From positions 248,001 to 312,000 of the forward strand of contig NZ_JACJVI010000003.1 in assembly GCF_014237835.1 (NCBI RefSeq): a stretch of DNA of 64,000 bases. The letters are read 5' to 3'. This document shows, piece after piece, positions 46,319 through 55,030 of this stretch (positions within the stretch are counted from its first letter, which is position 1; every line of letters starts with the position of its first letter). A program made the position numbers and the translations under genes. Source of the DNA: Rhizobium sp. AQ_MP (GTDB taxonomy: Bacteria > Pseudomonadota > Alphaproteobacteria > Rhizobiales > Rhizobiaceae). A model generated the notes under the pieces. It worked only from the letters and a program-made list of their open reading frames with translations. It had not been told where the DNA came from and ran no database searches.

Positions 46319-47557
46319 ATGACTGTCACCGTGACGCTGCCCGAGCGTAGCCAGACTGCGGCCCCGGTTCGCCCGATGGGTTCCGTTGAGAAGCCGAGCC
46401 TGATCGGTCTTGACCGTGAAGCCTTGGGCGACGCCCTGCGCGAAAAGGGCGTGCCGGAAAAACAGATCAAGATGCGCGTCGCGCAGATCTGGAACTGGCT
46501 TTATGTCCGTGGCATTTCCGACTTCGACCATATGGCCAATGTCTCCAAGGACATGCGCGAAATGCTGAAGACGCATTTCACCATTGCGCGGCCCGAGATC
46601 GTCGAAGAGCAGGTCTCGAACGACGGTACCCGCAAATGGCTGCTGCGTTTCCCGCCGCGCGGTGCTGGCCGTCCGGTCGAGGTCGAAAGCGTCTATATTC
46701 CTGAAGAGGGTCGCGGCACGCTCTGCATCTCGAGCCAGGTCGGCTGCACGCTCACCTGTTCCTTCTGTCATACCGGCACCCAGAAGCTGGTGCGCAACCT
46801 CACGGCCGAGGAAATCCTCTCGCAGCTGCTGCTCGCGCGCGATCGTCTCGGCGATTTCCCCGACCGCGAGATCCCTGTTGGCACGATGATGCCGTCGAGC
46901 GACCGCAAGATCACCAACATCGTCATGATGGGCATGGGCGAGCCGCTCTACAATTTCGAAGAGGTGAAAAAGGCTCTGCTGATCGCCACCGACGGCGACG
47001 GCCTGTCGCTGTCGAAGCGTCGGGTCACCCTGTCGACCTCGGGCGTCGTGCCGGAGATCTACCGGACCGGCGAAGAGATCGGCGTGATGCTGGCGATCTC
47101 GCTGCACGCCGTCCGCGACGAGCTGCGCGACATGCTGGTGCCGATCAACAAGAAGTATCCGCTGAAGGAGCTGATCGAAGCCTGTCGCAACTACCCCGGC
47201 CTGTCGAATGCCCGCCGCATCACCTTCGAATATGTGATGCTGAAGGACGTCAACGACAGCCTGGAAGACGCCAAGGGCCTGATCCAGCTCTTGAAGGGCG
47301 TGCCGGCGAAGATCAACCTGATCCCGTTCAACCCGTGGCCCGGTACCAACTACCAGTGTTCCGACTGGGCGCAGATCGAGAAATTCGCCGACTTCATCAA
47401 TCAGGCCGGTTACGCCTCGCCGATCCGCACGCCGCGGGGCCGCGACATCCTCGCCGCCTGCGGTCAGCTGAAGTCGGAATCGGAGCGCATGCGCAAGACC
47501 GAGCGTCTGGCGTTCGAAGCGATGATGATCGCCAATCACGGCGAAGACGACGATTGA
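46319..47557 (+). CDS. rlmN: Dual-specificity RNA methyltransferase RlmN
   Basis: Radical-SAM methylase of 412 aa that methylates C2 of A2503 in 23S rRNA and A37 of some tRNAs. The cluster-binding CxxxCxxC is in '[13 protein letters not shown]' (~142-149), preceded by 'TLCISSQ', and the C-terminal catalytic Cys is in 'ILAACGQL'. N-terminal HhH-like domain at ~40-95. It is monocistronic, 237 bp after the IalB gene. Confidence 0.96.
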   Translation: MTVTVTLPERSQTAAPVRPMGSVEKPSLIGLDREALGDALREKGVPEKQIKMRVAQIWNWLYVRGISDFDHMANVSKDMREMLKTHFTIARPEIVEEQVSNDGTRKWLLRFPPRGAGRPVEVESVYIPEEGRGTLCISSQVGCTLTCSFCHTGTQKLVRNLTAEEILSQLLLARDRLGDFPDREIPVGTMMPSSDRKITNIVMMGMGEPLYNFEEVKKALLIATDGDGLSLSKRRVTLSTSGVVPEIYRTGEEIGVMLAISLHAVRDELRDMLVPINKKYPLKELIEACRNYPGLSNARRITFEYVMLKDVNDSLEDAKGLIQLLKGVPAKINLIPFNPWPGTNYQCSDWAQIEKFADFINQAGYASPIRTPRGRDILAACGQLKSESERMRKTERLAFEAMMIANHGEDDD

Positions 47558-47590
47558 GCGTGAGGCGGGGTCGCTCTCCCGCCTTCGACC

Positions 47591-48232
47591 TTACTTGGCC
47601 TGAGTCATGAAGATCTTCACCGCGAAGATCGAGAAGACGCCGGCAAAGGTGTAGTCGATGCCGCGCAGAACCTTGCGGTTATTCTGCAGCCAGCTCGACA
47701 TGAAATCTGCGCCATAGACGATGCCGACGCCGATCGGCAGCGACAGGATGATCGACCAGAGGCCGAGGAAGATCAGCTTGCCCGTGACGTTGGGGTCGGT
47801 GGCGGTGACGAACTGCGGCAGGAAGGTCATGAAGAAGATGATGACCTTCGGGTTCAGGAGATTGACCCAGAGTCCGTTCAGGAAGGCGCCCTTCTTGGAC
47901 ACCACCGCATCACCATCGGCCTTGATGACGAAGTTCGAGCCGTGTCGAACAGCCTGCAGGGCCAGCCAGAGCAGATAGGCCGCTCCCCCCGTCTTCAAAA
48001 GCAGGAAGGCCGTCGGAGAAGCGACGATCAGGGCCGAGATGCCGAAGGCGACCAGCAGGGTGTGGATCGAGATGCCGAAACTCGTACCGGCAAGCGTCAT
48101 CAGGCCGATGGCACGCCCGTCACGCAGCGAGCGGCTGATCCAGAGCGTCATGTCGGGACCGGGCGTGATGGCCAGCAACAGAAGCGCCAGGCTGAAGGCG
48201 AGAAAGACGGGAAGGCTCGGGATGAAATCCAT
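47591..48232 (-). CDS. LysE/RhtB family exporter (second copy)
   Basis: A 213-aa membrane protein with six hydrophobic segments: 'AITPGPDMTLWISRSLRDG' (family signature) and 'LLNPKVIIFFMTFLPQFV'. It is only distantly similar to the LysE protein at 23 kb. I start at ATG 48232 (GGTGA upstream) rather than GTG 48241. A 14-bp-stem hairpin lies directly upstream at 48247-48279. Substrate unknown. Confidence 0.88.
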   Translation of the reverse strand: MDFIPSLPVFLAFSLALLLLAITPGPDMTLWISRSLRDGRAIGLMTLAGTSFGISIHTLLVAFGISALIVASPTAFLLLKTGGAAYLLWLALQAVRHGSNFVIKADGDAVVSKKGAFLNGLWVNLLNPKVIIFFMTFLPQFVTATDPNVTGKLIFLGLWSIILSLPIGVGIVYGADFMSSWLQNNRKVLRGIDYTFAGVFSIFAVKIFMTQAK

Positions 48233-48246
48233 TGATGTCACCGTAT

Positions 48247-48279
48247 GATGAAGTACCCGCGAGCTGCGGGTGCTTCATC
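48247..48279 (-). other. Long hairpin immediately upstream of lysE-type gene
   Basis: Fourteen pairs with one G-T (48247-48260 with 48266-48279, five-base loop). It ends 14 bases before the start codon and lies after the SDR stop, and no T-tract follows on the minus strand. It could be an mRNA structure, an operator or a processing site. Confidence 0.5.
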
Positions 48280-48306
48280 CTTAGCGGCGTTCGATGACCT
48301 TGCCAA

Positions 48307-49170
48307 TCAGCCTTTGGGGATCGACAAATAGGTCTTGAAGGCGTCTGTGTAGTCGGGATGCCAGCGCGAGAGCGGCGGACGGTTTTCGATGATATCGCCT
48401 GCGGCCCAGGCGATGCGCTTTTCGTCCAGCGCGCGGGTGACCTCGTTGTCCGGGCAGAGAATGTAGAAATCGCCCGCGACCAGGCTTTGCAGCATGAAAT
48501 CGACGGTTTCCTCCGGTGTCCAGGCGCCTGCCGGTTTCTCGGTGCGGCCGTTTGCGGTCAGACCCGTAAAGACGAAGCCGGGGATCAGCAGATGGGCGGT
48601 GACGTTGCAATCGGGCGTGTTGCGCAGCTCGTGCTGCAGCGCCTCGGTGAAGGCCTTCACGCCTGCCTTGGAGACATTGTAGGCCGGGTCGCCTGGAGGC
48701 GTGGTGATGCCCTGTTTGGAGCCAGTATTGATGATAAGGCCCGCATCCTTGTGGGCGATCATGCCGGGGCCAAATGTGCGCGTACCGTTGATGACCGCCA
48801 TCAGGTTGACGCCGAGTACATTCTCCCAGTTCGCCTGCGGGCCGAAGAGCGCGCTGCCCGGCTGGATGCCGGCATTGTTCATCAGCACGTGCACGCGTCC
48901 GAAGCGCTGGATGACGGCGCGCTCAAGGGATTCAATCTCGTCTAGCTTCGAAACGTCGGTGCCGATTGCGACGACATCAGCTTCACCGCCAGCCGCGAGA
49001 GCGGTCACTTCGGCGGCCGCGTTCGCTAGGCGGTCACCCTCCAGATCGACGAGCACAACGCAGAGACCCATGCGGGCGAAGGCCTTTGCAGCCGCGAGAC
49101 CGATACCGGATGCTGCACCGGTGATAACGGCGACATGACCTTTCACGAGCGCGGGATGCTGGATCGTCAT
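48307..49170 (-). CDS. Short-chain dehydrogenase/reductase
   Basis: A 287-aa classical SDR. Cofactor motif 'TGAASGIGLAAAKAF' (~20-34), Asp in 'VLVDLEGDRL' suggesting NAD preference, 'NNAGIQPG', catalytic Ser in 'NTGSKQGI' and Tyr-x3-Lys in 'AYNVSKAGV'. ATG 49170 has AAGGAG seven bases upstream, better than TTG 49176. The extended C-terminus ('RWHPDYTDAFKTYLS') is seen in oxidoreductases of unassigned substrate. Confidence 0.88.
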   Translation of the reverse strand: MTIQHPALVKGHVAVITGAASGIGLAAAKAFARMGLCVVLVDLEGDRLANAAAEVTALAAGGEADVVAIGTDVSKLDEIESLERAVIQRFGRVHVLMNNAGIQPGSALFGPQANWENVLGVNLMAVINGTRTFGPGMIAHKDAGLIINTGSKQGITTPPGDPAYNVSKAGVKAFTEALQHELRNTPDCNVTAHLLIPGFVFTGLTANGRTEKPAGAWTPEETVDFMLQSLVAGDFYILCPDNEVTRALDEKRIAWAAGDIIENRPPLSRWHPDYTDAFKTYLSIPKG

Positions 49171-49212
49171 GGGCAATCTCCTTAAACCGGTGGTGTTGTA
49201 GTTGAAGGCGAT

Positions 49213-49425
49213 ATGGTACCCTTACGAGACATCGTCAACGTGACAGCGCGTGATGGAGACTATGCGTCGGAAACGGAAGTCATCGCGGCTGCCCTCGCGC
49301 TGCTGCGCGATGAGGTGGATGGCCTTGCCGCCATCAAAGCCGCGATCGAGGAAGGTGAAGCCTCGGGTGAGCCGCAGCCGTTTGACTTTGACGAGTTCCT
49401 CCAAGATATGCACCGGCGCTCTTAG
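49213..49425 (+). pseudogene. Orphan, N-terminally truncated ParD-like antitoxin fragment
   Basis: A 70-aa frame. From 'RDGDYASETEVIAAALALLRDEV' to '[21 protein letters not shown]' it follows ParD/CopG-type antitoxins. The N-terminal beta-strand of the ribbon-helix-helix fold is missing (only 'MVPLRDIVNVTA' precedes). No ParE/RelE toxin follows; the next 180 bp before argG are non-coding. It is probably a relic, though a weak AAGGCG site precedes the ATG. Confidence 0.55.
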
Positions 49426-49607
49426 CTCAAGTAAGCCGGTACAATCATTGTCAGTCGTATCCTCCACCAGCGCATGAATATCCGCGACCATCTCTGACAC
49501 AGACGTGGTCCCCGCCCTTGCACGCGGGCGGAATCTCGCTAAAAGTGCCGCCATTCTTGATCCAGGCGGGGTTTGAGCCTCGCTCCCTCCAGACGGAACG
49601 CATCGAC

Positions 49608-50831
49608 ATGGCACTCCCCAAAGACGTGAAGAAAGTCGTCCTCGCCTATTCCGGCGGCCTCGACACCTCGATCATCCTGAAATGGCTGCAGACCGAACTC
49701 GGTGCTGAAGTCGTGACCTTCACCGCCGATCTCGGCCAGGGCGAAGAACTCGAGCCGGCGCGCAAGAAGGCCGAGATGCTCGGCATCAAGGAGATCTTCA
49801 TCGAGGACGTACGCGAGGAATTCGTCCGCGACTTCGTCTTCCCGATGTTCCGCGCAAATGCCGTCTACGAAGGCGTCTATCTGCTCGGCACCTCGATTGC
49901 CCGTCCGCTGATCTCCAAGCACCTGATCGAGATCGCCAAGAAGACCGGCGCAGACGCCATCGCGCATGGTGCGACCGGCAAGGGCAACGACCAGGTCCGT
50001 TTCGAGCTGTCGGCCTATGCGTTAAACCCTGACATCAAGATCATCGCTCCATGGCGCGACTGGGCGTTCAAGAGCCGCACCGACCTCCTGAACTTCGCCG
50101 AACAGCACCAGATTCCTGTCGCCAAGGACAAGAAGGGCGAGGCACCGTTCTCCGTCGATGCCAACCTCCTGCACTCTTCCTCGGAGGGCAAGGTTCTCGA
50201 GGATCCGGCCCAGGAAGCACCGGAATACGTGCATATGCGCACGATTTCGCCGGAAGCCGCACCGGACAAGGCAACCATCATCAAGGTCGGTTTCCGCAAG
50301 GGGGATGCCTGCTCGATCAATGGCGTCGAGATGAGCCCGGCCACCCTGCTTGCCGAGCTTAACAATTACGGTCGTGACAACGGCATCGGCCGTCTCGACC
50401 TCGTCGAGAACCGCTTCGTCGGCATGAAGTCGCGTGGCGTCTACGAGACCCCCGGTGGCACGATCCTGCTGTCGGCACACCGTGCGATTGAATCGATCAC
50501 GCTTGACCGCGGTGCTGCGCACCTGAAGGACGAGCTGATGCCGCGTTATGCGGAGCTCATCTATTACGGCTTCTGGTTCTCGCCGGAGCGCGAAATGCTG
50601 CAGGCGCTCATCGACAAGAGCCAGGAGCATGTCGAGGGCGAAGTGACACTGAAGCTCTACAAGGGCAATGTCATGGTCATCGGCCGTGAATCGGAAAAGT
50701 CGCTCTATTCCGACAAGCTGGTGACCTTCGAGGACGACCAGGGCGCCTACGATCAGAAGGATGCCGCCGGCTTCATCAAGCTGAACGCGCTTCGCCTGCG
50801 CACGCTCGCCAAGCGCAACCTCGGCAAGTAA
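49608..50831 (+). CDS. argG: Argininosuccinate synthase
   Basis: ATP-dependent ligation of citrulline and aspartate in arginine synthesis. 407 aa, normal length. PP-loop '[16 protein letters not shown]', '[14 protein letters not shown]', '[11 protein letters not shown]' and '[12 protein letters not shown]' are all present. ATG 49608 gives the family N-terminus '[16 protein letters not shown]'. It is monocistronic with a strong terminator. Confidence 0.97.
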   Translation: MALPKDVKKVVLAYSGGLDTSIILKWLQTELGAEVVTFTADLGQGEELEPARKKAEMLGIKEIFIEDVREEFVRDFVFPMFRANAVYEGVYLLGTSIARPLISKHLIEIAKKTGADAIAHGATGKGNDQVRFELSAYALNPDIKIIAPWRDWAFKSRTDLLNFAEQHQIPVAKDKKGEAPFSVDANLLHSSSEGKVLEDPAQEAPEYVHMRTISPEAAPDKATIIKVGFRKGDACSINGVEMSPATLLAELNNYGRDNGIGRLDLVENRFVGMKSRGVYETPGGTILLSAHRAIESITLDRGAAHLKDELMPRYAELIYYGFWFSPEREMLQALIDKSQEHVEGEVTLKLYKGNVMVIGRESEKSLYSDKLVTFEDDQGAYDQKDAAGFIKLNALRLRTLAKRNLGK

Positions 50832-50854
50832 GCAGCACGTCTGAAAACGGATCG

Positions 50855-50885
50855 CCCGCCTTCCCCTCGGGGAGGCGGGTTTTTT
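50855..50885 (+). terminator. Terminator of argG
   Basis: Eleven-pair stem (50855-50865 with 50869-50879, one T-G) followed by six T. The convergent MFS gene stops inside the T-tract. Confidence 0.9.
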
Positions 50886-52075
50886 CATGCCCGACCTTCT
50901 AGCCGGCGCAGCCAGAGGAACCCGGCAACAGCGCTCAATTCCATGACGGGGATGATGATGCCGAAGGCGGTCAGCGGATCGCCGATCGAAGCGGCCGCGA
51001 CACCGCCGGCAAAGCCTGCGCTCATCTGCAGGAAACCGGTGAGTGCTGAAGCCGAACCCGCAATGTGCGGAAAGGGCGCCATGCTGGTGGTGACGACATG
51101 CGGGCTCAGGAAGGCGAGGCCGAAGGTGCAGATCGCTACGGGCCCCATGATCGACAGAAAGAATGGTGGCACGAGAGCTACGGACAGCGCCATGATGATG
51201 GCGCCGGCGCCGCAGAGCGTAATTCCGATCCGCGAAGCGGTCAGGCCCGAGATATGGCGGGAAACGAGCTTCAGGGTCAGTGAGCCGGTCAGATAGGCGC
51301 CGGATTGCATCAGCATGCCCATGCCGAACTGGGTGGGCGTCAGCCCCACCTTATTGATCAGGACGAAAGGCAGCATGGTCGACTGCGCGTAAAGCGCGCC
51401 GATCGTGCCGCTCAGCACCAGCGATGCCGCCAGGAAGCGGGCATGGCCTGCAACCTCCAGATAGTTCTTCACCAGCTGGCCGGGGCGCAGTCGCCCGAGA
51501 TCCGGTACGATCGTCTCTTTCAGCAGTGTCAGGGTGAAGCCCATGGCCATCAGACCGAACGCGACCATCAGGAGAAAGACCGCATTCCAGCCGAAGGCTG
51601 CAAGCGTCAACCCGCCAAGCGTGGGCCCCATGGCCGGGCCGACCGCAAGAAAGATGCCGATGGTGTTCAAGATGCGGCTGGCATCCGCGCCGGTGTAGAG
51701 ATCGCGGACAATCGCGCGCCCAACGACGACACCGACCGAGGCGCCGATGCCCTGGACCAGTCGTGCGGCCAGGATGAATTCGACGCTCGGTGCAAGCGTC
51801 GCCAGCAGCGAGCCCGCCAGGTAGATGGCGAGGAAAATCAGCGTCGCCTTCTTGCGGCCCAGGGCATCCGCGAGCGGTCCGGCAACCAATTGGGCGAGGG
51901 CGAAGCCGGCGAAGAACATCGAGAGGCTGAGCTTGATTGCCGCATCGGTCGTGCCGAAGGCTCTGACGAGTTCGGGCATTGCCGGCGTATAGATCGCCAT
52001 GGAGATCGGACCGAGCGTGGTCAGGAAGGCGCCCAGGAAGGTGGTACGCCGCTCGCTCATGCGCATTTCGGTCAT
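50885..52075 (-). CDS. Bcr/CflA-type multidrug efflux MFS transporter
   Basis: A 396-aa MFS exporter with twelve hydrophobic segments. Drug:H+ antiporter-1 motifs: 'ADALGRKKATL' (motif A), 'QGIGASVGVVVGRAIVRD' and motif C 'GPAMGPTLGGL'. The N-terminal 'SMAIYTPAMPEL' is typical of Bcr/CflA. It is convergent with argG. Substrate unknown (bicyclomycin, chloramphenicol or amino acids in relatives). Confidence 0.88.
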   Translation of the reverse strand: MTEMRMSERRTTFLGAFLTTLGPISMAIYTPAMPELVRAFGTTDAAIKLSLSMFFAGFALAQLVAGPLADALGRKKATLIFLAIYLAGSLLATLAPSVEFILAARLVQGIGASVGVVVGRAIVRDLYTGADASRILNTIGIFLAVGPAMGPTLGGLTLAAFGWNAVFLLMVAFGLMAMGFTLTLLKETIVPDLGRLRPGQLVKNYLEVAGHARFLAASLVLSGTIGALYAQSTMLPFVLINKVGLTPTQFGMGMLMQSGAYLTGSLTLKLVSRHISGLTASRIGITLCGAGAIIMALSVALVPPFFLSIMGPVAICTFGLAFLSPHVVTTSMAPFPHIAGSASALTGFLQMSAGFAGGVAAASIGDPLTAFGIIIPVMELSAVAGFLWLRRLEGRA

Positions 52076-52094
52076 TCGCTCAGGTCCGGCATCA

Positions 52095-52120
52095 TGAAGA
52101 AAGGCGCCGCTGCGGCGCCT
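52095..52120 (-). terminator. Terminator of the unknown gene at 52.2-52.6 kb
   Basis: GC-rich palindrome (52102-52110 with 52112-52120) followed on the minus strand by TTTCTTC. Confidence 0.7.
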
Positions 52121-52183
52121 CCTGGAGATGACTTAGTGCTGTTGATGCCCGAGATCGAGTGTCAATTTCCGCCTGTCGTCCGG

Positions 52184-52612
52184 TCAGGTCGTCTTGGCGA
52201 AGAAGTCCAGGACCTTGGCGTAGGAGTCCGCCATATCCATGTCGCCGATCATTTCGGCGAGCGACTGCTGCGTGCGGTAGTATTCCGCATAGTCGAACTG
52301 GGAATCCTCGGTCAGTGTCGACAGATCCATGATGTTGCCGTTGCGGTCGACGCTCTGGAGTGGGAGTTCCGTGGAGAGTTCGCGATAGGTATCCGCATCG
52401 ATCTCTTCGCGCTGGAAGCTTTCCGAGGCAATCTCGCGCAGGCGCCGGGGCGTCATGCTGGCGAAGACCGACAGTGCTTCCTCGAAAACCTCTGTCTCTT
52501 TGGAAGGCTTTACCTTCGGTGCCAGATCGGAAAGCCGAACATCCGACTGTGGGGTGATTTCTTTGACGCGAAGGGATGAAACGCCTACCGGTTGGATTGG
52601 AAAGATTTCCAT
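52184..52612 (-). CDS. Conserved hypothetical protein
   Basis: A 142-aa acidic, mostly helical soluble protein, with no signal or membrane segment. ATG 52612 follows AAAGGACGG. I do not recognise a domain; the middle 'EALSVFASMTPRRLREIASESF' and the C-terminus 'MIGDMDMADSYAKVLDFFAKT' look amphipathic. It has its own terminator, so it is likely a real monocistronic gene. Confidence 0.7.
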   Translation of the reverse strand: MEIFPIQPVGVSSLRVKEITPQSDVRLSDLAPKVKPSKETEVFEEALSVFASMTPRRLREIASESFQREEIDADTYRELSTELPLQSVDRNGNIMDLSTLTEDSQFDYAEYYRTQQSLAEMIGDMDMADSYAKVLDFFAKTT

Positions 52613-52808
52613 GGCCGTGACCGTCCTTTCATAGGATGAATCGATCTATGGGCCTATTCGAATGTACGTCAATTGGCCTCGGTTTCGCCTGTGGAAAAAT
52701 CTCGTCTTGTTCACTGATTTTTGCGTGCCTGCGGCCCCTTTGCCGGGATAACATGGTGGAAAATCAGTGCTTCGCCTGCTTTCGAGCGAAGCTTCAGGAG
52801 GTTTACGC

Positions 52809-54872
52809 ATGGTTGATTCGCCCGCTTTCAATTCCGCCGTCATCGACTGGCAGGGTGCTCATGGCCTGCCGCAATTCGAACAGGTCGGTGATGGTGACTA
52901 CGCGCCGGCATTCGAGGCGGCTTTGAAAGAGCATGACGCGGAGATCGACGCGATCGCCGACAATCCGCAGCCGGCAACCTTTGAGAACACAATCGTGGCG
53001 CTCGAAATCGCAGGTGATGCCCTGTCGCGCGTCTCGGCGCTGTTCTGGAACCGGGCGGGTGCGCATACCAATCCGGGTATACAGGCTCTGGAACGCGAGA
53101 TCGCCCCTAAGATGTCCCGCCACTACTCGAAGATTGGGATGAATGCCGCGCTGTTTGCCCGGATCGACGATCTGTGGACCCGTCGGGCTGAACTTGACCT
53201 GACCGTCGAACAGACGCGTGTCCTGGAGCGCCACTGGAAGGGTTTCGTGAAGGCGGGCGCCAAACTGCCGAAGGCGGAGCAGGAGCGTCTGGCTGCGATC
53301 AACGAGCGGCTGGCAAGCCTCGGTGCCAATTTCGGCCAGAACGTTCTGGCGGATGAATCCTCCTGGATCCTGCCGCTCTCTGGCGAAGACGACCTTGCCG
53401 GCATCCCAGCCTTTCTCCGAGACGCCATGGCTTCCGCCGCGGCCGCACACGGTGGCGGGCACAGCCATGTGGTGACGCTGTCGCGCTCGATTATCGAGCC
53501 CTTCCTCACCTTCTCGGAACGCCGGGATCTGCGCGAGACCGCCTTCAAGGCCTGGACGTCGCGCGGCATCAACGGTGGCGAGACCGACAATCGCCGCATC
53601 GTCAAGGAGACGCTGGCGCTTCGGGCGGAGAAGGCGGGGCTTCTCGGCTACAAGGATTTCGCCTCCTTCAAGCTCGACAATACGATGGCGAAGACGCCCG
53701 ACGCGGTGAACGGTCTGTTGATGCAGGTCTGGGAAAAGGCCGTATCGCAGGCACGGGCGGAAGAGGCCGAACTCGCCGCGCTCATCGCCGATGAGGGCAA
53801 GAACCACGAGGTCGCGCCCTGGGACTGGCGCCACTATGCCGAAAAGCTCAGGGCGAAGAAGTTCGATTTCTCCGAGGCAGAGCTGAAGCCCTATCTGCAG
53901 CTCGAGAAGATCATCGAGGCCTGCTTCGACGTGGCGGGCCGCATCTTCGGCATTCGCGCAGTGCCCCTTGCCAATGTCGTCGGGTACCATCCGGATGTGC
54001 GCGTCTTCGAAATCCGCGACCGCAACGACGCGCTGGTTGCCCTCTTCCTGGGTGACTATTTCGCACGTCCGTCCAAGCGTTCCGGTGCCTGGATGAGCAG
54101 CTTCCAGTCACAGCATCGCCTGCCGTTGAAAAACGGTCGCCAGGGCGAGCTGCCGATCATCTACAATGTCTGCAATTTCGCGAAGCCCGAACCCGGCAAG
54201 CCGGCTCTGCTGTCGCTCGACGATGCACGGACGCTGTTCCACGAATTCGGCCATGCCGCCCATGGCATGCTCTCCAACGTCACCTACCCCTCGGTTTCCG
54301 GTACCGGCGTCTCGCGCGATTTCGTCGAATTGCCGTCCCAGCTCTACGAACATTGGCTGACGGTGCCCGAGATCCTCAAGACCTATGCGGTGCACTACCA
54401 GACAGGCGAGCCGATGCCGCAAGCGCTGCTCGACAAGGTGCTCGCGGCCCGGACCTTCAATGCCGGCTTCAATACGGTCGAGTTCACCTCCTCGGCACTG
54501 GTCGACATGGCCTTCCATACGCGTGGGTCTGTCGAGGACCCGATGGCGGTACAGGCCGAAGTGCTCGAAAAGATCGGCATGCCCTCATCGATCGTCATGC
54601 GCCATGCCACGCCACACTTCCAGCATGTGTTCTCCGGCGACGGCTATTCGGCGGGTTACTATTCCTACATGTGGTCGGAAGTGCTCGACGCGGATGCCTT
54701 TGCCGCCTTCGAGGAAACCGGTAATCCCTTCGATCCGGAGATGGCAACGAAACTCAAAACACATATCTATGCGTCCGGCGGATCGGTCGATCCGGAGGAT
54801 GCCTACAAGGCCTTCCGGGGCAAGATGCCGAGCCCGGAGGCGATGCTAAAGAAGAAAGGCCTTGCGGCCTAA
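52809..54872 (+). CDS. M3 family oligopeptidase (Dcp/OpdA-like)
   Basis: A 687-aa cytosolic zinc metallopeptidase. The M3 motif 'LFHEFGHAAHGML' (HExxH) with the downstream Glu in 'VELPSQLYEHW' is intact. Length and 'NAGFNTVEFTSSALVDMAFH' suit peptidyl-dipeptidase Dcp or oligopeptidase A; the two are hard to separate by eye. ATG 52809 has a perfect AGGAGG seven bases upstream. It degrades short peptides, including signal-peptide remnants in relatives. Confidence 0.92.
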   Translation: MVDSPAFNSAVIDWQGAHGLPQFEQVGDGDYAPAFEAALKEHDAEIDAIADNPQPATFENTIVALEIAGDALSRVSALFWNRAGAHTNPGIQALEREIAPKMSRHYSKIGMNAALFARIDDLWTRRAELDLTVEQTRVLERHWKGFVKAGAKLPKAEQERLAAINERLASLGANFGQNVLADESSWILPLSGEDDLAGIPAFLRDAMASAAAAHGGGHSHVVTLSRSIIEPFLTFSERRDLRETAFKAWTSRGINGGETDNRRIVKETLALRAEKAGLLGYKDFASFKLDNTMAKTPDAVNGLLMQVWEKAVSQARAEEAELAALIADEGKNHEVAPWDWRHYAEKLRAKKFDFSEAELKPYLQLEKIIEACFDVAGRIFGIRAVPLANVVGYHPDVRVFEIRDRNDALVALFLGDYFARPSKRSGAWMSSFQSQHRLPLKNGRQGELPIIYNVCNFAKPEPGKPALLSLDDARTLFHEFGHAAHGMLSNVTYPSVSGTGVSRDFVELPSQLYEHWLTVPEILKTYAVHYQTGEPMPQALLDKVLAARTFNAGFNTVEFTSSALVDMAFHTRGSVEDPMAVQAEVLEKIGMPSSIVMRHATPHFQHVFSGDGYSAGYYSYMWSEVLDADAFAAFEETGNPFDPEMATKLKTHIYASGGSVDPEDAYKAFRGKMPSPEAMLKKKGLAA

Positions 54873-54897
54873 GCGTCGCGACGCCGCTGAAATGCGC

Positions 54898-54921
54898 CGC
54901 CGGCGGTAACCATCGCCGGCG
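54898..54921 (+). terminator. Hairpin after the M3 peptidase gene
   Basis: Perfect 8-bp stem (54898-54905 with 54914-54921), 26 bp after the stop. The T-tract is interrupted (cgttcccgcgtttcccccttt), so strength is uncertain. Confidence 0.5.
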
Positions 54922-55030
54922 CGTTCCCGCGTTTCCCCCTTTCGCAAATGCAAAAAACAGGGTATGAGCGCGCCAAAGTAAATCGGCGCCTCTCTCCCGT
55001 ATTGCGCCCCAGCACTCAGAGATCTTGGAT

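Noticed and set aside
49426-49607. A ParE/RelE toxin after the ParD-like fragment
   Set aside because: All frames are short and none shows toxin motifs; the stretch is the argG leader.
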